Of a DNA stretch of 64,000 bases, positions 9,454-20,489 are shown piece after piece. The notes under the pieces were generated by a model. That model was given only the letters and a program-made list of their open reading frames with translations. It was not told the origin of the DNA and made no database searches. Positions within the stretch are counted from its first letter, which is position 1. Every line of letters starts with the position of its first letter. The stretch is from Neoarius graeffei. Lineage: Eukaryota > Chordata > Actinopteri > Siluriformes > Ariidae. The translations under genes and the position numbers were made by a program. The stretch lies in contig NC_083575.1 in the NCBI RefSeq assembly GCF_027579695.1, positions 32,462,382 to 32,526,381 on the forward strand. Reading direction: 5' to 3'.

Positions 9454-10859
9454 ATGGGCTCCTCTAAGCAACTCCCTTGCATTCTCATCTCATCTCATTA
9501 TCTCTAGCCGCTTTATCCTTCTACAGGGTCGCAGGCAAGCTGGAGCCTATCCCAGCTGACTACGGGCGAAAGGCGGGGTACACCCTGGACAAGTCGCCAG
9601 GTCATCACAGGGCTGACACATAGACACAGACAACCATTCACACTCACATTCACACCTACGGTCAATTTAGAGTCACCAGTTAACCTAACCTGCATTTCTT
9701 TGGACTGTGGGGGAAACCGGAGCACCCGGAGGAAACCCACGCGGACACGGGGAGAACATGCAAACTCCGCACAGAAAGGCCCTCGCCGGCCACGGGGCTC
9801 GAACCCAGGACCTTCTTGCTGTGAGGCGACAGCGCTAACCACTACACCACCGTGCCGCCCCCCTTGCATTCTGAATAATAAAATAATTGATACTCACAAA
9901 GCAGGAGAAGGCTACAAGAACATAGCAAAGTGTTTTCAGGTAGCCGTTTCCTCAGATTGTAATGTTATTAAGAAATGGCAGTTAACAGAAACAGTGGAGA
10001 TCAAGGTGAGGTCTGGAAGATGGAGAAAACTTTCTGAAAGAACTCCTCGTTGGATTGCTAGAAAGGCAAATAAAAAACCCTGTTTAACTGCAAAAGACCT
10101 TCAGAAAGATTTAGCAGACCCTGGAGTGGTGGTGCACTGTTCTACTAGGCAGTGACACCTGAACAAATATGACCTTCACGGGAGAGTCATCAGAAGAAAA
10201 CCTTTCCTGCATCCTAGCCACAAAATTCAGCGTCTGAAGTTTGCAAATGAACATCTAAACAAGCCTGATGCATTTTTGAAACAAGTCCTGTGGACTGATG
10301 AAATCAAAACAGAACTTTTCGGCCACAATGTGCAAAGGTATGTTTGGAGAAAAAAGGGTGCCAAATTCCAGGAAAAGAACACCTCTCCAACTCTGAAGCA
10401 TGGGTGTGGATCGATCATGCTTTGGGGTTGTGTTGCAGCCAGTGGCATAGGGCACATTTGATTGGTCAAGGGAAGCATGGATTCAAATAAATACCAGCAA
10501 ATTCTAGAAGCAAACATCACACCATCTGTAAAAAAGTTGAAGTTAAGAAGAGGATGGGTCCTACAATAAGACGATGATCCAAAACACACCTCAAAATCTA
10601 CAATGGAATACCTCAAGAGGCACAAGCTGAAGGTTTTGCCCTGGCCCTCACAGTCCCCTGACCTAAACATCATTGAAAATCTGTGGATAGATCTCAAAAG
10701 AGCAGTGCATGCCCAGGAAACTTGTAGGACTGGAAGCCTACAATTAGCAAGGACGAATGTGTGAAAATCCCCCAGGTAAGAACTGAAAGATTATTAGCTG
10801 GCTACAAAAAGTGTTTACAAGCTGTGATACTTGCCAAAGGGGGTATTACTAGGTACTAA
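9454..10859 (+). pseudogene. Tc1-like transposase pseudogene
   Basis: The ATG at 9454 opens MGSSKQLPC, then the frame is broken by a SINE within codon 11; it resumes after the second target-duplication copy at 9873 (NNKIIDTHKAGEGYKNIAK). The paired helix-turn-helix DNA-binding region follows, then the DDE domain: LWTDEIK (first Asp), QDDDPKHTS region (second Asp) and IIENLW (Glu) are all recognisable. Stops occur at about 10153, 10461 and 10567. The natural end is ITRY plus TAA at 10857-10859. Such enzymes cut and paste at TA sites; this copy cannot make a full protein. Confidence 0.9.
9486..9860 (-). mobile_element. tRNA-derived SINE (family A), full length
   Basis: On the minus strand the head has a pol III A box (TGGTGTAGTGGTTAGC) and a B box (GGGTTCGAGCCCC), and the tail ends GGATAAAGCGG then ATGAG repeats. 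The target duplication CCCTTGCATTCT is perfect at 9474-9485 and 9861-9872. It inserted into codon 11 of the Tc1 transposase, so it is younger than that copy. Confidence 0.92.
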
Positions 10860-11078
10860 CCATGCAGGGTGCCTAAACTTTTGCTTCAGGCTCTTTTCCT
10901 TTTTTGTCATTTTGAAAATGTAAAAGATGAAAAAAAAATTTTTTTGCTTAAAATATAAAGGGAATGAGTCATCTTTAACTTTATGCCTTTTGGAGCTCAT
11001 TCCATCTTCAACTTGCTTAACTGTTAACAGTAACAGCAATTTTGACTAGGGGTGCCCAAACTTTTGCATACCACTGTA

Positions 11079-12030
11079 GGCAGCTAAAAGGCATCCAGCC
11101 TTTGGGAATGTGTGTGCTCTCAGTTTATTTGTGTGTTCACTGCTTCAATGATTGGTCTTATTTTTATACCCAAACGTTTGACACTCGGGCATCTTTTAGG
11201 TTTTTGTTTATTTATTTATTTATTTTAAACACACACAATTTAGAAGCTTTTATATACATCAGCCTCAGAAAGTCATGTGGTGTGTAAATGATGTCACAAT
11301 CTCGGATTCTCTCACACAATTTGTACTCGGAGCGTGATATTTGGAGAGAATGCGATGGCAGGGCCTATGGACATTTTATTTTAGAAGAAAAACAATCTGT
11401 ACACAATATACAGGTATAAATAAGAACAAGTGAACATGTATTGTATGGATATTATCTGTCAGTATAAAGTTTATTTTTTGGGTTTGTTTGTTGTTGTTAG
11501 ACAGCAACACTACTAATATTTGAAATTTTTTTTTGTTGCAAATTATCACGTTGTACCTTAAATAAAACTGGCTCTGCAAAATCATTTAATTTTTTTAATG
11601 GCTTTGTTGTACAGACCTGTATTTTGTAGTTTTTATTAAATCAGTATGCTAATTAGGCATAACACTTAATGGAGACAGCTGCAGTTCACATTTGAAAGCA
11701 CCTGAAATTTTAGACATTTCCTGAAAATTTCATGAAGTGTACTCAGTTTTTAAGAAAGTTATGATAATTTTCATTTCTTGAACCAAAGATGGTCACAGAT
11801 TTTGCTTTGTTTCTATGCAAATGCCAATACCAAAATCTGTGATATTTAATGAAGTTCATTTTGCCAACACTTTTTTCTATACCACATACAGTAACCATAT
11901 GCATCAACAGAAAGGTATTTTCAAGCTCTATCTGATATTAATATCTGGTTAAAATATAATTTTTTTTTTTTTTTTTGGGGGGGGGTACCCTCCAACAACC
12001 ATACAATGAAATGGACAGGAGTAAGCAAGT
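11079..12030. other. Non-coding stretch, presumed ETAA1-like intron
   Basis: AT-rich, with a short TTTA run near 11205-11225 and a T run at 11961-11978. No exon, RNA gene or terminal repeat was recognised on either strand. Confidence 0.5.
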
Positions 12031-12040
12031 TCTAATATAC

Positions 12041-13541
12041 TTGCCATTCTTCACTGGAGGTGGTGAAGCAGAATCCCAGATTATGTCCTGTACAGCTTCT
12101 GCCTCACTTGGAGAATCACCATTGCTGCAACCAGTAAATTTTAGCCTTGATCTATGTTTTGGGGTTTCCACATCTGTTAGTAAAGAGAGAACTGAAACTG
12201 TCAAGCGTGACTCAAATTTACACATGCTGTAAACTTATTATTGTTTTGCCGTGGAAAGGGACTGATCTTAATGAATGCAAACCATAACCTATTGAGTATC
12301 CACAAGACATTGAGCCCCTTTAAGCCAAGATATACAAAAATAAATCAATCAGTACCAAGTTTCAGTGGCTGAACATCAAGCGTTAAGAAGTAAAACACAC
12401 ATTTCTATACAGCTGTGGCAATCCAGATTTGGGAAATGATATGCAAGTCATTTCCTTCAACAGACTGTAAAAATGCAGTTAATTTTGAATTAAGGGTTGT
12501 TTTACAATCAGGGTACGCAAGCTAAAAATCACATTTAACACTTATTATCTTCAATATCAAAAGGCTTGACTAAATAAACTTGGTTGTTTATTGTAGCCCT
12601 GTGATAGCTCTATTTACCATGCAAAAAAAAAAAAAATTGGTGATAACGTTATTTTTGGTGAATGTATGGCAATGTGTGTCATATTTAGCAAAATTACTCG
12701 TGTCATTTAGAAAAAGTGCTTTTTTGACCACAGGTAGCTCCAAAAGGGATGCACTTAAATCATTCTTTATACCATAAAACAAATATTTGGTTCCATATCA
12801 TTGGAAACATAGTTAAGTTTTAATGTTGAATGCCAGTAAGTTTTCAGACTATTTTGATCAAATTAGTATGTAATTGTGTCAAAAAAATGCCCTCTCCGAG
12901 ACAGCTAATTTTTCAATATAAAATAACATATCTAAAATGATTATTTTCATCCTAAAATGTGGTCAAGATATTGGGACATAAATATTAGAGACAACTAACA
13001 CAAAGCATACAGCCTATAAAGCACTATGGAAGTAGTGGATTCTGAATTGTCAAAAAAAAAAAAAATGTCTTCTCCGAGAATCACTTCATTTGTTTCTGCC
13101 AGCCCTGCTTAAAGCTACACTTAATCTTGTTATAATACAAACTATTACACATGCCTATGTTCATATGTGTATTAATTTCCAAAAATGCAGATTTGATAGT
13201 TTTTGGGGTTTTTTTTATTTTGGACCTCTGTGACACAAACTTTGTACCCTGATTGTAAAACAACCCTTAAGCTAAGTACATCCATCCTGGCGTTGTAATG
13301 AGAACATTCCTAAGTAAACTAGCTAGCTGAATTTTAAACGCCATTTCAAAAATAAAAATAATTTTTTTAGCTTCTTACCTTTTCCATAATACAACGAAAC
13401 ACTCAGTGATGGAGAACATGCTTGTTTTTGTCCATATTCATTTGTTTCGAATTTGTTCTCCGAAAGCTTAGAAACTCGGCTCTGATTTTCTTTGGTCTCA
13501 TCTGCTATAGGTCGAGTATCAATAGTATTCTTATCCGTCAT
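12041..13541 (-). CDS. etaa1: ETAA1-like gene, coding exons 1 and 2
   Basis: Exon 1 is 13379-13541 (ATG at 13541, 163 bp, donor G|GTAAG). Exon 2 is about 12041-12173 (acceptor TTTACTAACAG). Exon 1 ends with one base of a codon and exon 2 supplies two, making Asp; the frame continues VETPKHRSRLKF, then QDIIWDSASPPPV. ETPK followed by a DI(I/F)WD-x-x-SP motif matches the ATR-activating region of ETAA1, where the Trp is needed to activate ATR-ATRIP at RPA-coated DNA. Residues 1-54 are polar and weakly conserved, as expected. The exon 2 donor is either GTATAT (end 12041) or a GC donor GCAAGT (end 12045). The large exon with the RPA-binding motifs is not in the window to the left. The ETAA1 name rests on the short motif match. 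Confidence 0.7.
12174..13378. other. Intron 1 of the ETAA1-like gene
   Basis: AT-rich intron between the donor at 13378 and the acceptor at 12174. It holds related repeated phrases (CTCCGAGA boxes near 12894 and 13071; TAAGGGTTGTTTTACAATCA at 12491 and its complement near 13248-13269), suggesting a decayed inverted repeat element within the intron. Confidence 0.55.
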
Positions 13542-13549
13542 GCTTATTA

Positions 13550-13770
13550 ATTACAGACGTACTGCACAATGTTAACATTAAGCATTCAAGTCACTTAGTT
13601 CAACCTTTGCCTTTACGTTTTACTTATTACTTAATAATTTTTCTAGCTTTATTGATACCACACAGCCATTTTTAGCACGTCGTACGATTTCACGCCTCTG
13701 ATTGGTCCGCACCAGCTCACATCTATACTCGCGAGATTAGGCGGCATTATAAACTAACCTTGAAAAAGGC
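13550..13770 (-). promoter_or_regulatory. Probable promoter of the ETAA1-like gene
   Basis: Upstream of the ATG the sequence becomes locally GC-richer and contains GATTGGTCC near 13698 (CCAAT box) and CGCGAGATTAGG near 13730, a TCTCGCGA-like element common at TATA-less vertebrate promoters. No transcription start is proven. Confidence 0.4.
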
Positions 13771-14001
13771 TCATGTCAATTATTTTGTTATTAAAATTCA
13801 CAACTTTGTATCAACTAATTTGTACATTCACACGTGAGCCCCATGTAATATTTGTTTAAAAAAAACTATGCCTTTTATCGTAATTGGGGCAAAAGCTTCT
13901 GAACTTAAAGAGATACTGCACATTTAAATGCCATAGGTTCCAAGTTTCCAACTTCGAAATGCTGGTCCATTTCTGAATTGATAAGAGGGGGAGGGTGCAG
14001 G

Positions 14002-14835
14002 CAGGGGCGCCGCCAGAAATTTTGGGCCCCATGAAAGATTAGAATTTTGGGCCCCCCAGCTTTCAACAAAAGCAGCAATCCTAAAGCATTTATGGGTTGT
14101 ATTGCTGCTTACCTCCTTCTCCAAAGGGGGGTTCCCCTGAGGCTGAATCTGTGCATATTTAGGGCACCCCATTAGTTATGAAACTGGTTATTAGCACTAG
14201 TTATTAGCACCAGCATAACGTAATATTTCATCTTGTTTATCACACAAGTCAGTTCAGTTATTAAAATGGAAAAAAGGTCACTGTACAAACTGTAAAAGTG
14301 TTCTCTTGATAGGCTAATCCAACCACGTTCATACTGTTCATTTACCATTCGCTAATATTTTGAACACACGTGAGCGATAGCTACCTTTCTTTGGGAAAAA
14401 CTGAGTGACCAGTTGCCTGCCTCTCCAGTCCCTCTCAGCTTTCAGCTGCCTTTCTTTACGTTTTTGACAGCCACTCTTCATATTTAGCAATCATAGACTG
14501 TACGCACTCCACTGCTGGCTGGCTGCTGCACCGCAACACAGCAGCAAGTAGCGTTGCACTAATCAGCACACAGATTTAACGCATCACGCTTCTACCAGAA
14601 CTGGACCATACCATTTCGCAAAAGGGGGAGGGTTAAATGACAATATGTTGAAGAACTCAAGAAATAGACAACCTTGTTCAATTAGCTCATTTTACCAGAT
14701 GGAATATTTCATTGTTGTTATTTCAAAAGTCTTATTAAAATCATTAAAAGCATATTATCAGCTCCTTAAAGGGCCCCATGGCAGTGCTGGGCCCCTAGAA
14801 TTGTTCTAACTTTTCCCCCCCTGGCGGCGCCCATG
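14002..14835. mobile_element. Non-autonomous hAT element, 834 bp
   Basis: Termini CAGGGGCGCCGCCAG and CTGGCGGCGCCCATG form inverted repeats, flanked by a perfect 8-bp duplication GGTGCAGG at 13994-14001 and 14836-14843. GGGCCCC runs lie inside both ends. No transposase reading remains. Confidence 0.88.
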
Positions 14836-14909
14836 GGTGCAGGAGAGGGTATTTCCTCCTGGGGTCTCCCCCAGATTTTTTTATTATTTTTTTTAATGAT
14901 ATTGAAATA

Positions 14910-15287
14910 GGGTGGCATGGTGGTGTAGTGGTTAGCGCTGTCGCCTCACAGCAAGAAGGTCCGGGTTCGAGCCCCGTGGCCAGTGAGGGCCTTTCTGTGT
15001 GGAGTTTGCATGTTCTCCCCGTGTCCGTGTGGGTTTCCTCCGGGTGCTCCGGTTTCCCCCACAGTCCAAAGACATGCAGGTTAGGTTAACTGGTGACTCT
15101 AAATTGACCGTAGGTGTGAATGTGAGTGTGAATGGTTGTCTGTGTCTATGTGTCAGCCCTGTGATGACCTGGCGACTTGTCCATGGTGTACCCCGCCTTT
15201 CGCCTGTAGTCAGCTGGGATAGGCTCCAGCTTGCCTGCGACCCTATAGAACAGGATAAAACGGCTAGCGATAATGAGATGAGATGAG
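14910..15287 (+). mobile_element. tRNA-derived SINE (family A), full length
   Basis: A box and B box (GGGTTCGAGCCCC) are intact, the conserved centre (AGACATGCAGGTTAGG) is present, and the tail ends GATAATGAGATGAGATGAG. The duplication ATTGAAATA flanks it at 14901-14909 and 15288-15296. Confidence 0.92.
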
Positions 15288-15645
15288 ATTGAAATATGCA
15301 ATTTCTAAGCATTTGAGCTTATTATTATGACATTTACATTGGTATCAAAACTTGCAAGCAGATTGTGTATCTGCTGACAGTTTATGACAGCACATGTTTA
15401 GTGTCTGACAGTACTGAGCAATGTTTATTTTGACGGGGCAATGACCTTGACAGTTGATGGATGGACAGTTGAAAGACACACTTAGAAGATGACTTAGTTT
15501 TGCTATGATGGCTGAGGACTATAATTGACATGATAACTTTCGGACTGCAGTTGCCATGAACAGTCTTGCATCAAAGAACAGTTGATAACTTCAACAAAAC
15601 AGACTTCATGTTAAAACTATAATGAATATACTGTTTTTGATTATA

Positions 15646-15990
15646 GGGTGGTACAGTGGTGTAGTGGTTAGCACTGTTGCCTCACAGCAAGAAGGTTCTG
15701 GGTTCTGGGTGGAGTTTGTATGTTCTCCCCATGTCTGCGTGGGTTTCCTCCAGGTGCTCCGGTTTCCCCCACAATCCAAAGACATGCAGGTTAGGTTAAC
15801 TGGTGGCTATAAATTAACCGTAGGTGTGAGTGTGAATTGTTGTTTTTCTCTATGTGTCAGCCCTGCGATGATCTGGCAACTTGTCCAAGGTGTACCCTGC
15901 CTCTCGCCCGTAGTCAGCTGGGATAAGCTCCAGCTTGCCTGCAACCCTGCACAGGATAAGCGGTTACGGATAATGGATGGATAGTGATAA
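15646..15990 (+). mobile_element. tRNA-derived SINE (family A) variant lacking the B box
   Basis: It has the same head and centre as the 14910 copy, but GGTTCTGGGTTCTGGGTGG replaces the B box and about 20 bases after it, so the internal promoter is damaged. Its tail is GGATAAGCGG followed by GGATAATGGATGGATA. The flank duplication is unclear. Confidence 0.85.
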
Positions 15991-17851
15991 TGATAACAGT
16001 GTGAAATAACACAAATGGAATTTATGCAGTGACCAAGCAGAGTGTGAAACAAATTGAAACTAGTTCAAATTTTAAAATCCTAATTGCAATCCTTTTGAAG
16101 TTTGTACCCTCTTGGCATCTTCTTAACTCGTTTCATTAAGGAGCTTTACCAACAGATAGAAAGTACTTTGTGGCTGCTTTTAAATAGAAACTACATGTAT
16201 GGGAAAACAATATCAAGTTAAAAAACAAACAAACAAAAAACTTCACAGCAAAAACCATTTTTGATTAAAAACTAAATTTAGACATGGATATCAACTTCAC
16301 TGTTTGCATTTGTTGAAAATAAATTTCAACAATATATGCCTTCATCAAGAAACTTTTTAAGACAATAAAAATATATATTCAATCTAATGTGTCAAAAACA
16401 GGTAGTGTAACTATCAATATGGTTATAAAATGGTGGAATATAATTTTCTGTGTGTAAGTTAGTGATTAAATAACAGTAGCAGTAAAAGATGTGGTAGCTA
16501 CAATATAAAAATACATTAAATTAACAATTACAAATTTTGCCTGGAATGAGATTTGGCATACCTGACCAGACAGCATTTTCAATGACCATTCGAGTGTGCT
16601 ATTTTGTCATACTGCCCTCCAATATGCCACTGAATAGGCACAGTATGTAACACCCACTGTCACACCAAATGTTATCATTTCACAGAATTGATGGTTCAGC
16701 AAGGGAATAAAGGGTACACATTTGTCACTTTCAGACTTTCAGATGTTAGAGCCATCACTTCACCCCGTCTCTCCTTGGAGTTTTCCTTTGCCTCTCAACC
16801 AGAAAGTAAATTATAGCGAAATGCTGCACATGGAAAATGCACAGCCTTCTTAATATCAGAACATATCTGACATGTTCTGTGCTGTTTTAATGTATTTTTT
16901 CCATCTTGGTTGTTTAGATCCAATTAAGGAGCTAATCGTGGGGATTATGGAGGATTGCATCATTGTAAAAGTACAGAGTGCATGGCTAATTGCTGTAGCA
17001 GCTGCCAGTGTTTATGAAAAACTTGCCAAATCCAGAGGAATGGAGAGAAGTTCTCATCTTGCTCTTCAATGTAGATCTTTTGTGTGTATGTGTGTGTGGC
17101 CCTGGTATAAAGCCAAATGAATGAACACCGCCACAAGAGTGTGCATTCCAGGGCGGATCAGAGCCAAACAGCCACAGAAATAATTATCACCTCCAAATGT
17201 TCTCTTTCTCTTATGTTCTGTTTGAATCTGCCTGTAGACACATACAGCCTAGTGGATGACACTTAGCATGTGGTGAGACTAGGCAGGAATTGGGAAAGCA
17301 GCCAAGATGTGAATCTTATGCCAGGCCAGGAACTAAATGATCTCACTCTTCTGGATAGGGGCATTTGAAACAAGGCATGCAATTCTGAATGAACACTCAG
17401 GGTGTAGACATCATGTTAATCTGTGGCATGCAAGTTATGATGTATGGTCTCATAAGGCCACCAAGAACATCAAAATAAATGTTCCAAACATCAGAGCATT
17501 TTGCCAAGACTGTCATTTTGAAGACAGAAACTTGTTGTAATGACCTGGCTCTGTGTTAAAGATGTACACTGATTTGTGAAAAGAGGAGCCAGTCGAAAAT
17601 AGTGGCCAGTCAAACATACAGGGAATCAGCTGGAAATGTGACCGAGAAATGGCATTGAATGAGACATCATCAGTAAGCTTGGTTTAGACACCCTGGATCA
17701 TCCCAGCAATTTCTCTTGGATTCTGTTTAATTTTTGTTTGAGCTCTGGTGTAATGGCGCAATGGTGTTACCTGGGAGAGTGACTGATAATGAGAGGTGTG
17801 ATGGAAGGAGCTGAGATCTATCTGCACATCTTCCACCCAACCCACAGCCTG

Positions 17852-17893
<42 letters not shown>

Positions 17894-19395
17894 ATCAGTC
17901 AGCAGAAATGTCCGGCTGCGTAGCAGCTTGAATGCTCATTTATTCTGTTGATAATAGCAATGCTGGTGATACATATCCTACAGAGTGCACATGTGTTAAA
18001 ATATTCATAAATTGGAACTCTTAATTTGCAAATGCAAATTCAATAAATTTCAAAAGCAGTGAAAAAGTCATGTTATATTTATGTGACTAGGCGGACCATG
18101 AGTGGGGCACTGTGATGGACTTGTTTGGTGGTTACTCTTAAGCAACTGTAATTTGTTATTTTTTAAAGGAACACAGATGGAAATGAGATCACCTGGTTAT
18201 TTAATCTTTTTTTTTTTTTTACTCCTTGGTGTGTGAGCATCAAGTGGTTTGTCTCAGTGTTCTTTGGTTTGGCTTAAGCTTTCTGTCTCTTCACTGTGTA
18301 GTTGTGTTGTTGGTGGGCTGGGGGTGGAAGATGCATCTTTCTGCATGAGCCTGCTCAGATTTGCTCCTTCTGGGATATGGCTGACTTGGACCAAATGGCA
18401 CAGGAGAGAGGCAGAGACAGGAGCGCTATCTAGACTGACTAACTGTACCATGCTCCTGGTGAGAGCACATGTCCCATGCCAGCCCTGCTCAATGGCATAT
18501 GCCCACTGTGTAACTCCCTCCTGCCCCTGCCTTTGAGGGAGAAATTATCTTTTCAAAGTCAGTTCAAGGGAAAAAGAAGCAAACACCTCACTTACAATCT
18601 ATTTCAGCTGGGATTTGTAAAGCGAATGCAACCTGAATCCAATTTAAGGGAAATTATTTGTGGTTGCTTGTGCAGCTCAGATTTCCAATTTCTTTATTAT
18701 TGTAAGGGGATATTTGTCATTGTTTTCCCCCAATTTCCCCTTTCTTTGATTCAGAATGTTTTTCATTGCAAGCCAAAATAGCACAGTTTAACATTGCCTG
18801 GATATACCCTTGTGTTTTGTACTTTCACTCACTCTCTCTGTTATCTGTAACTTTCTCTTCTGCCCAAGCGACTTTGATCTAAAATTGGCCTCCATACTGA
18901 ATACTTGTGTACAATAATTTTCATAAGGACTTTTAACACACTGAAGGCCTTGTTGCTGCTTACACTTTTATCCTCTGCTTTCTTTTTCCCTGAAACACTG
19001 AGCATATGGCAAGCATGCTCACTGAATTTCTGAACAATAAGAACCATGTTCCAATTCCTGCATCTTGTCATCACTACATCCCAGAGCAATACATAAAATC
19101 ATGCAGATACAGGCCAAGAGCTTCAGTTAATGTTCACATCAAATACCAGAATGGGGATAAAAAATGTGATCTCTGTGAATGTAACAATTGCATGGTTGTT
19201 GGTGCCAGATGGGCTTGAGTATTTTGAAAACTCCTGATCTCCTGGGAATTTCACACACAATAATTTAGACTTTACATTGAATGGTGAAAAAAAAAAAACA
19301 GAAAACACCTTGTTGATAAGACAGGTCAGAGGAAAATGACCAGAGGTGAGTTTCCCAAAAGCCTCTTAACACTAAGAGTGTCTTAATTAGGAGGG
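15991..19395. other. Long non-coding region
   Basis: No convincing exon on either strand. A TC microsatellite lies at 17852-17889. The stretch 17890-18070 is AT-rich with several TAAT/ATTA-like sites and unbroken complex sequence, so it might be a conserved enhancer, but no alignment supports this. The region lies upstream of the ETAA1-like promoter. Confidence 0.45.
17852..17889. repeat. (TC)n microsatellite
   Basis: A pure CT/TC dinucleotide run of about 19 units. Confidence 0.95.
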
Positions 19396-19399
19396 AGAG

Positions 19400-20385
19400 C
19401 GTTTATTGTGCTGCTCGCTCCACCATTTAACAATTACCTTTGTGCTGTGATGCTTTTCGGAAAAATGGCACAAATTGGTTAGAGCTGCCAGGAAGGATAC
19501 TGTGACTCCTATAATGACTCTATACAACCATGGTGAGCAGAAAAGCATCTCACCATGCAAAAAAATCACACTTTGAGGTAGATAGGCTACAACAGCAGAA
19601 GACCACATCAGGTTCCATTCCTGTCAGCCAAGAACAAGAGTGATAAATATAACCACATGGGCTCAGGCATACTTTGAAAAAACATTGTCACTTCCAGAAA
19701 TGCAACCTGAAACTGTATAAGACAAGGAGGAAGCCATTCATCAATTCTTTGCAGAAACACCCCTGATTTATCTGGGCCTGAACTCATCTCAGATGGACCA
19801 AAAGACAGTGGAAACATGTGCTGTGGTCAGATGAGTCCACATTTCAGCTTGTTTTTGGGAAAACTGGATGTTGGGTTCTTGGTACCAAAGGTGAACATGA
19901 CCTTTGTGATCAGAGAAAGGTGCAAAAGGCAGCATCTGTGATGGTATGGGGTGCATCAGTGCCCACAGCATTGGTGCATTGCATGTGTGTGAAGGTACCA
20001 TTGATATATTGGCACATATATTGGGATTTGAGACAGACATATTCATCAAGGCAACATCTATTTCCCGGGAAGTTCATGCTTATTTGACCAGGAAAATACC
20101 AGGCCTCATTCTGCACAGGCTACAACACTGTGGCTTTGTAGAGACAGAGTATGTGTGCTTGACTGGCCTACTGCCAGTCCAGGTCTGTCTCCTACTGAGA
20201 ATGTATGGCGCATCATGACAAGGAGAATCGGACAACGGCGACCATGGACTGTTGAACAGCTGAAGTCTTGTATCAAGCAAGAATGGGTAAAAATTCCAAT
20301 TGCAAAACTACAACAATTAGTATCCTCAGATCCCATACAATTAAAAAGTGTAATTAAAAGGAAAGGTGATGTAATGCAATGGTAA
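19400..20385 (+). pseudogene. Decayed Tc1-family transposase
   Basis: Across several frames the plus strand gives recognisable Tc1 blocks: LWSDESTFQLVFGK (first Asp), QRKVQKAASVMVWG, a LFDQENTRPHSA-like block where the usual second-Asp motif is altered to Glu, SPTENVWRIM (Glu), then WTVEQLKSCIKQEW and the C-terminal KRKGDVMQW before TAA at 20383-20385. Many frameshifts and stops occur. Downstream, TTTGAGTGTGTTAGAGGCAT matches the usual 3' flank of this Tc1 lineage. This is a different Tc1 subfamily from the copies at 22293 and 26014. Confidence 0.85.
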
Positions 20386-20489
20386 TAATGCCTCTGTGCC
20401 AAATTTTTTTTTTTGAGTGTGTTAGAGGCATCAACTTCTAAATTCGTTTATATTTACAAAATACAATTAAGTTGGTCAGTAAAACTATT

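Larger units (their letters stand above)
9076..11076 (+). mobile_element. Tc1-like transposon split by a SINE
   Basis: Termini CAGTGGCGTGCAAAAGTTTG and CAAACTTTTGCATACCACTG are inverted repeats (25 of 27 bases over the full repeat) flanked by TA at 9074-9075 and 11077-11078. A further internal copy of the AAAGTTTGGGCACCC box lies near 9272. The coding region runs 9454-10859 with a SINE at 9486-9860 and three stop codons. Confidence 0.92.

Noticed and set aside
9700-9869. tRNA gene suggested by A and B boxes
   Set aside because: The boxes belong to SINE heads; no cloverleaf with proper acceptor stem was found in any copy.
16872-17120. Open frame with a hydrophobic start
   Set aside because: No recognisable domain, no splice context, and composition like surrounding non-coding DNA.
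18249-18536. Open frame of 95 codons with many Cys
   Set aside because: No family resemblance and no supporting promoter or splice sites; likely chance.
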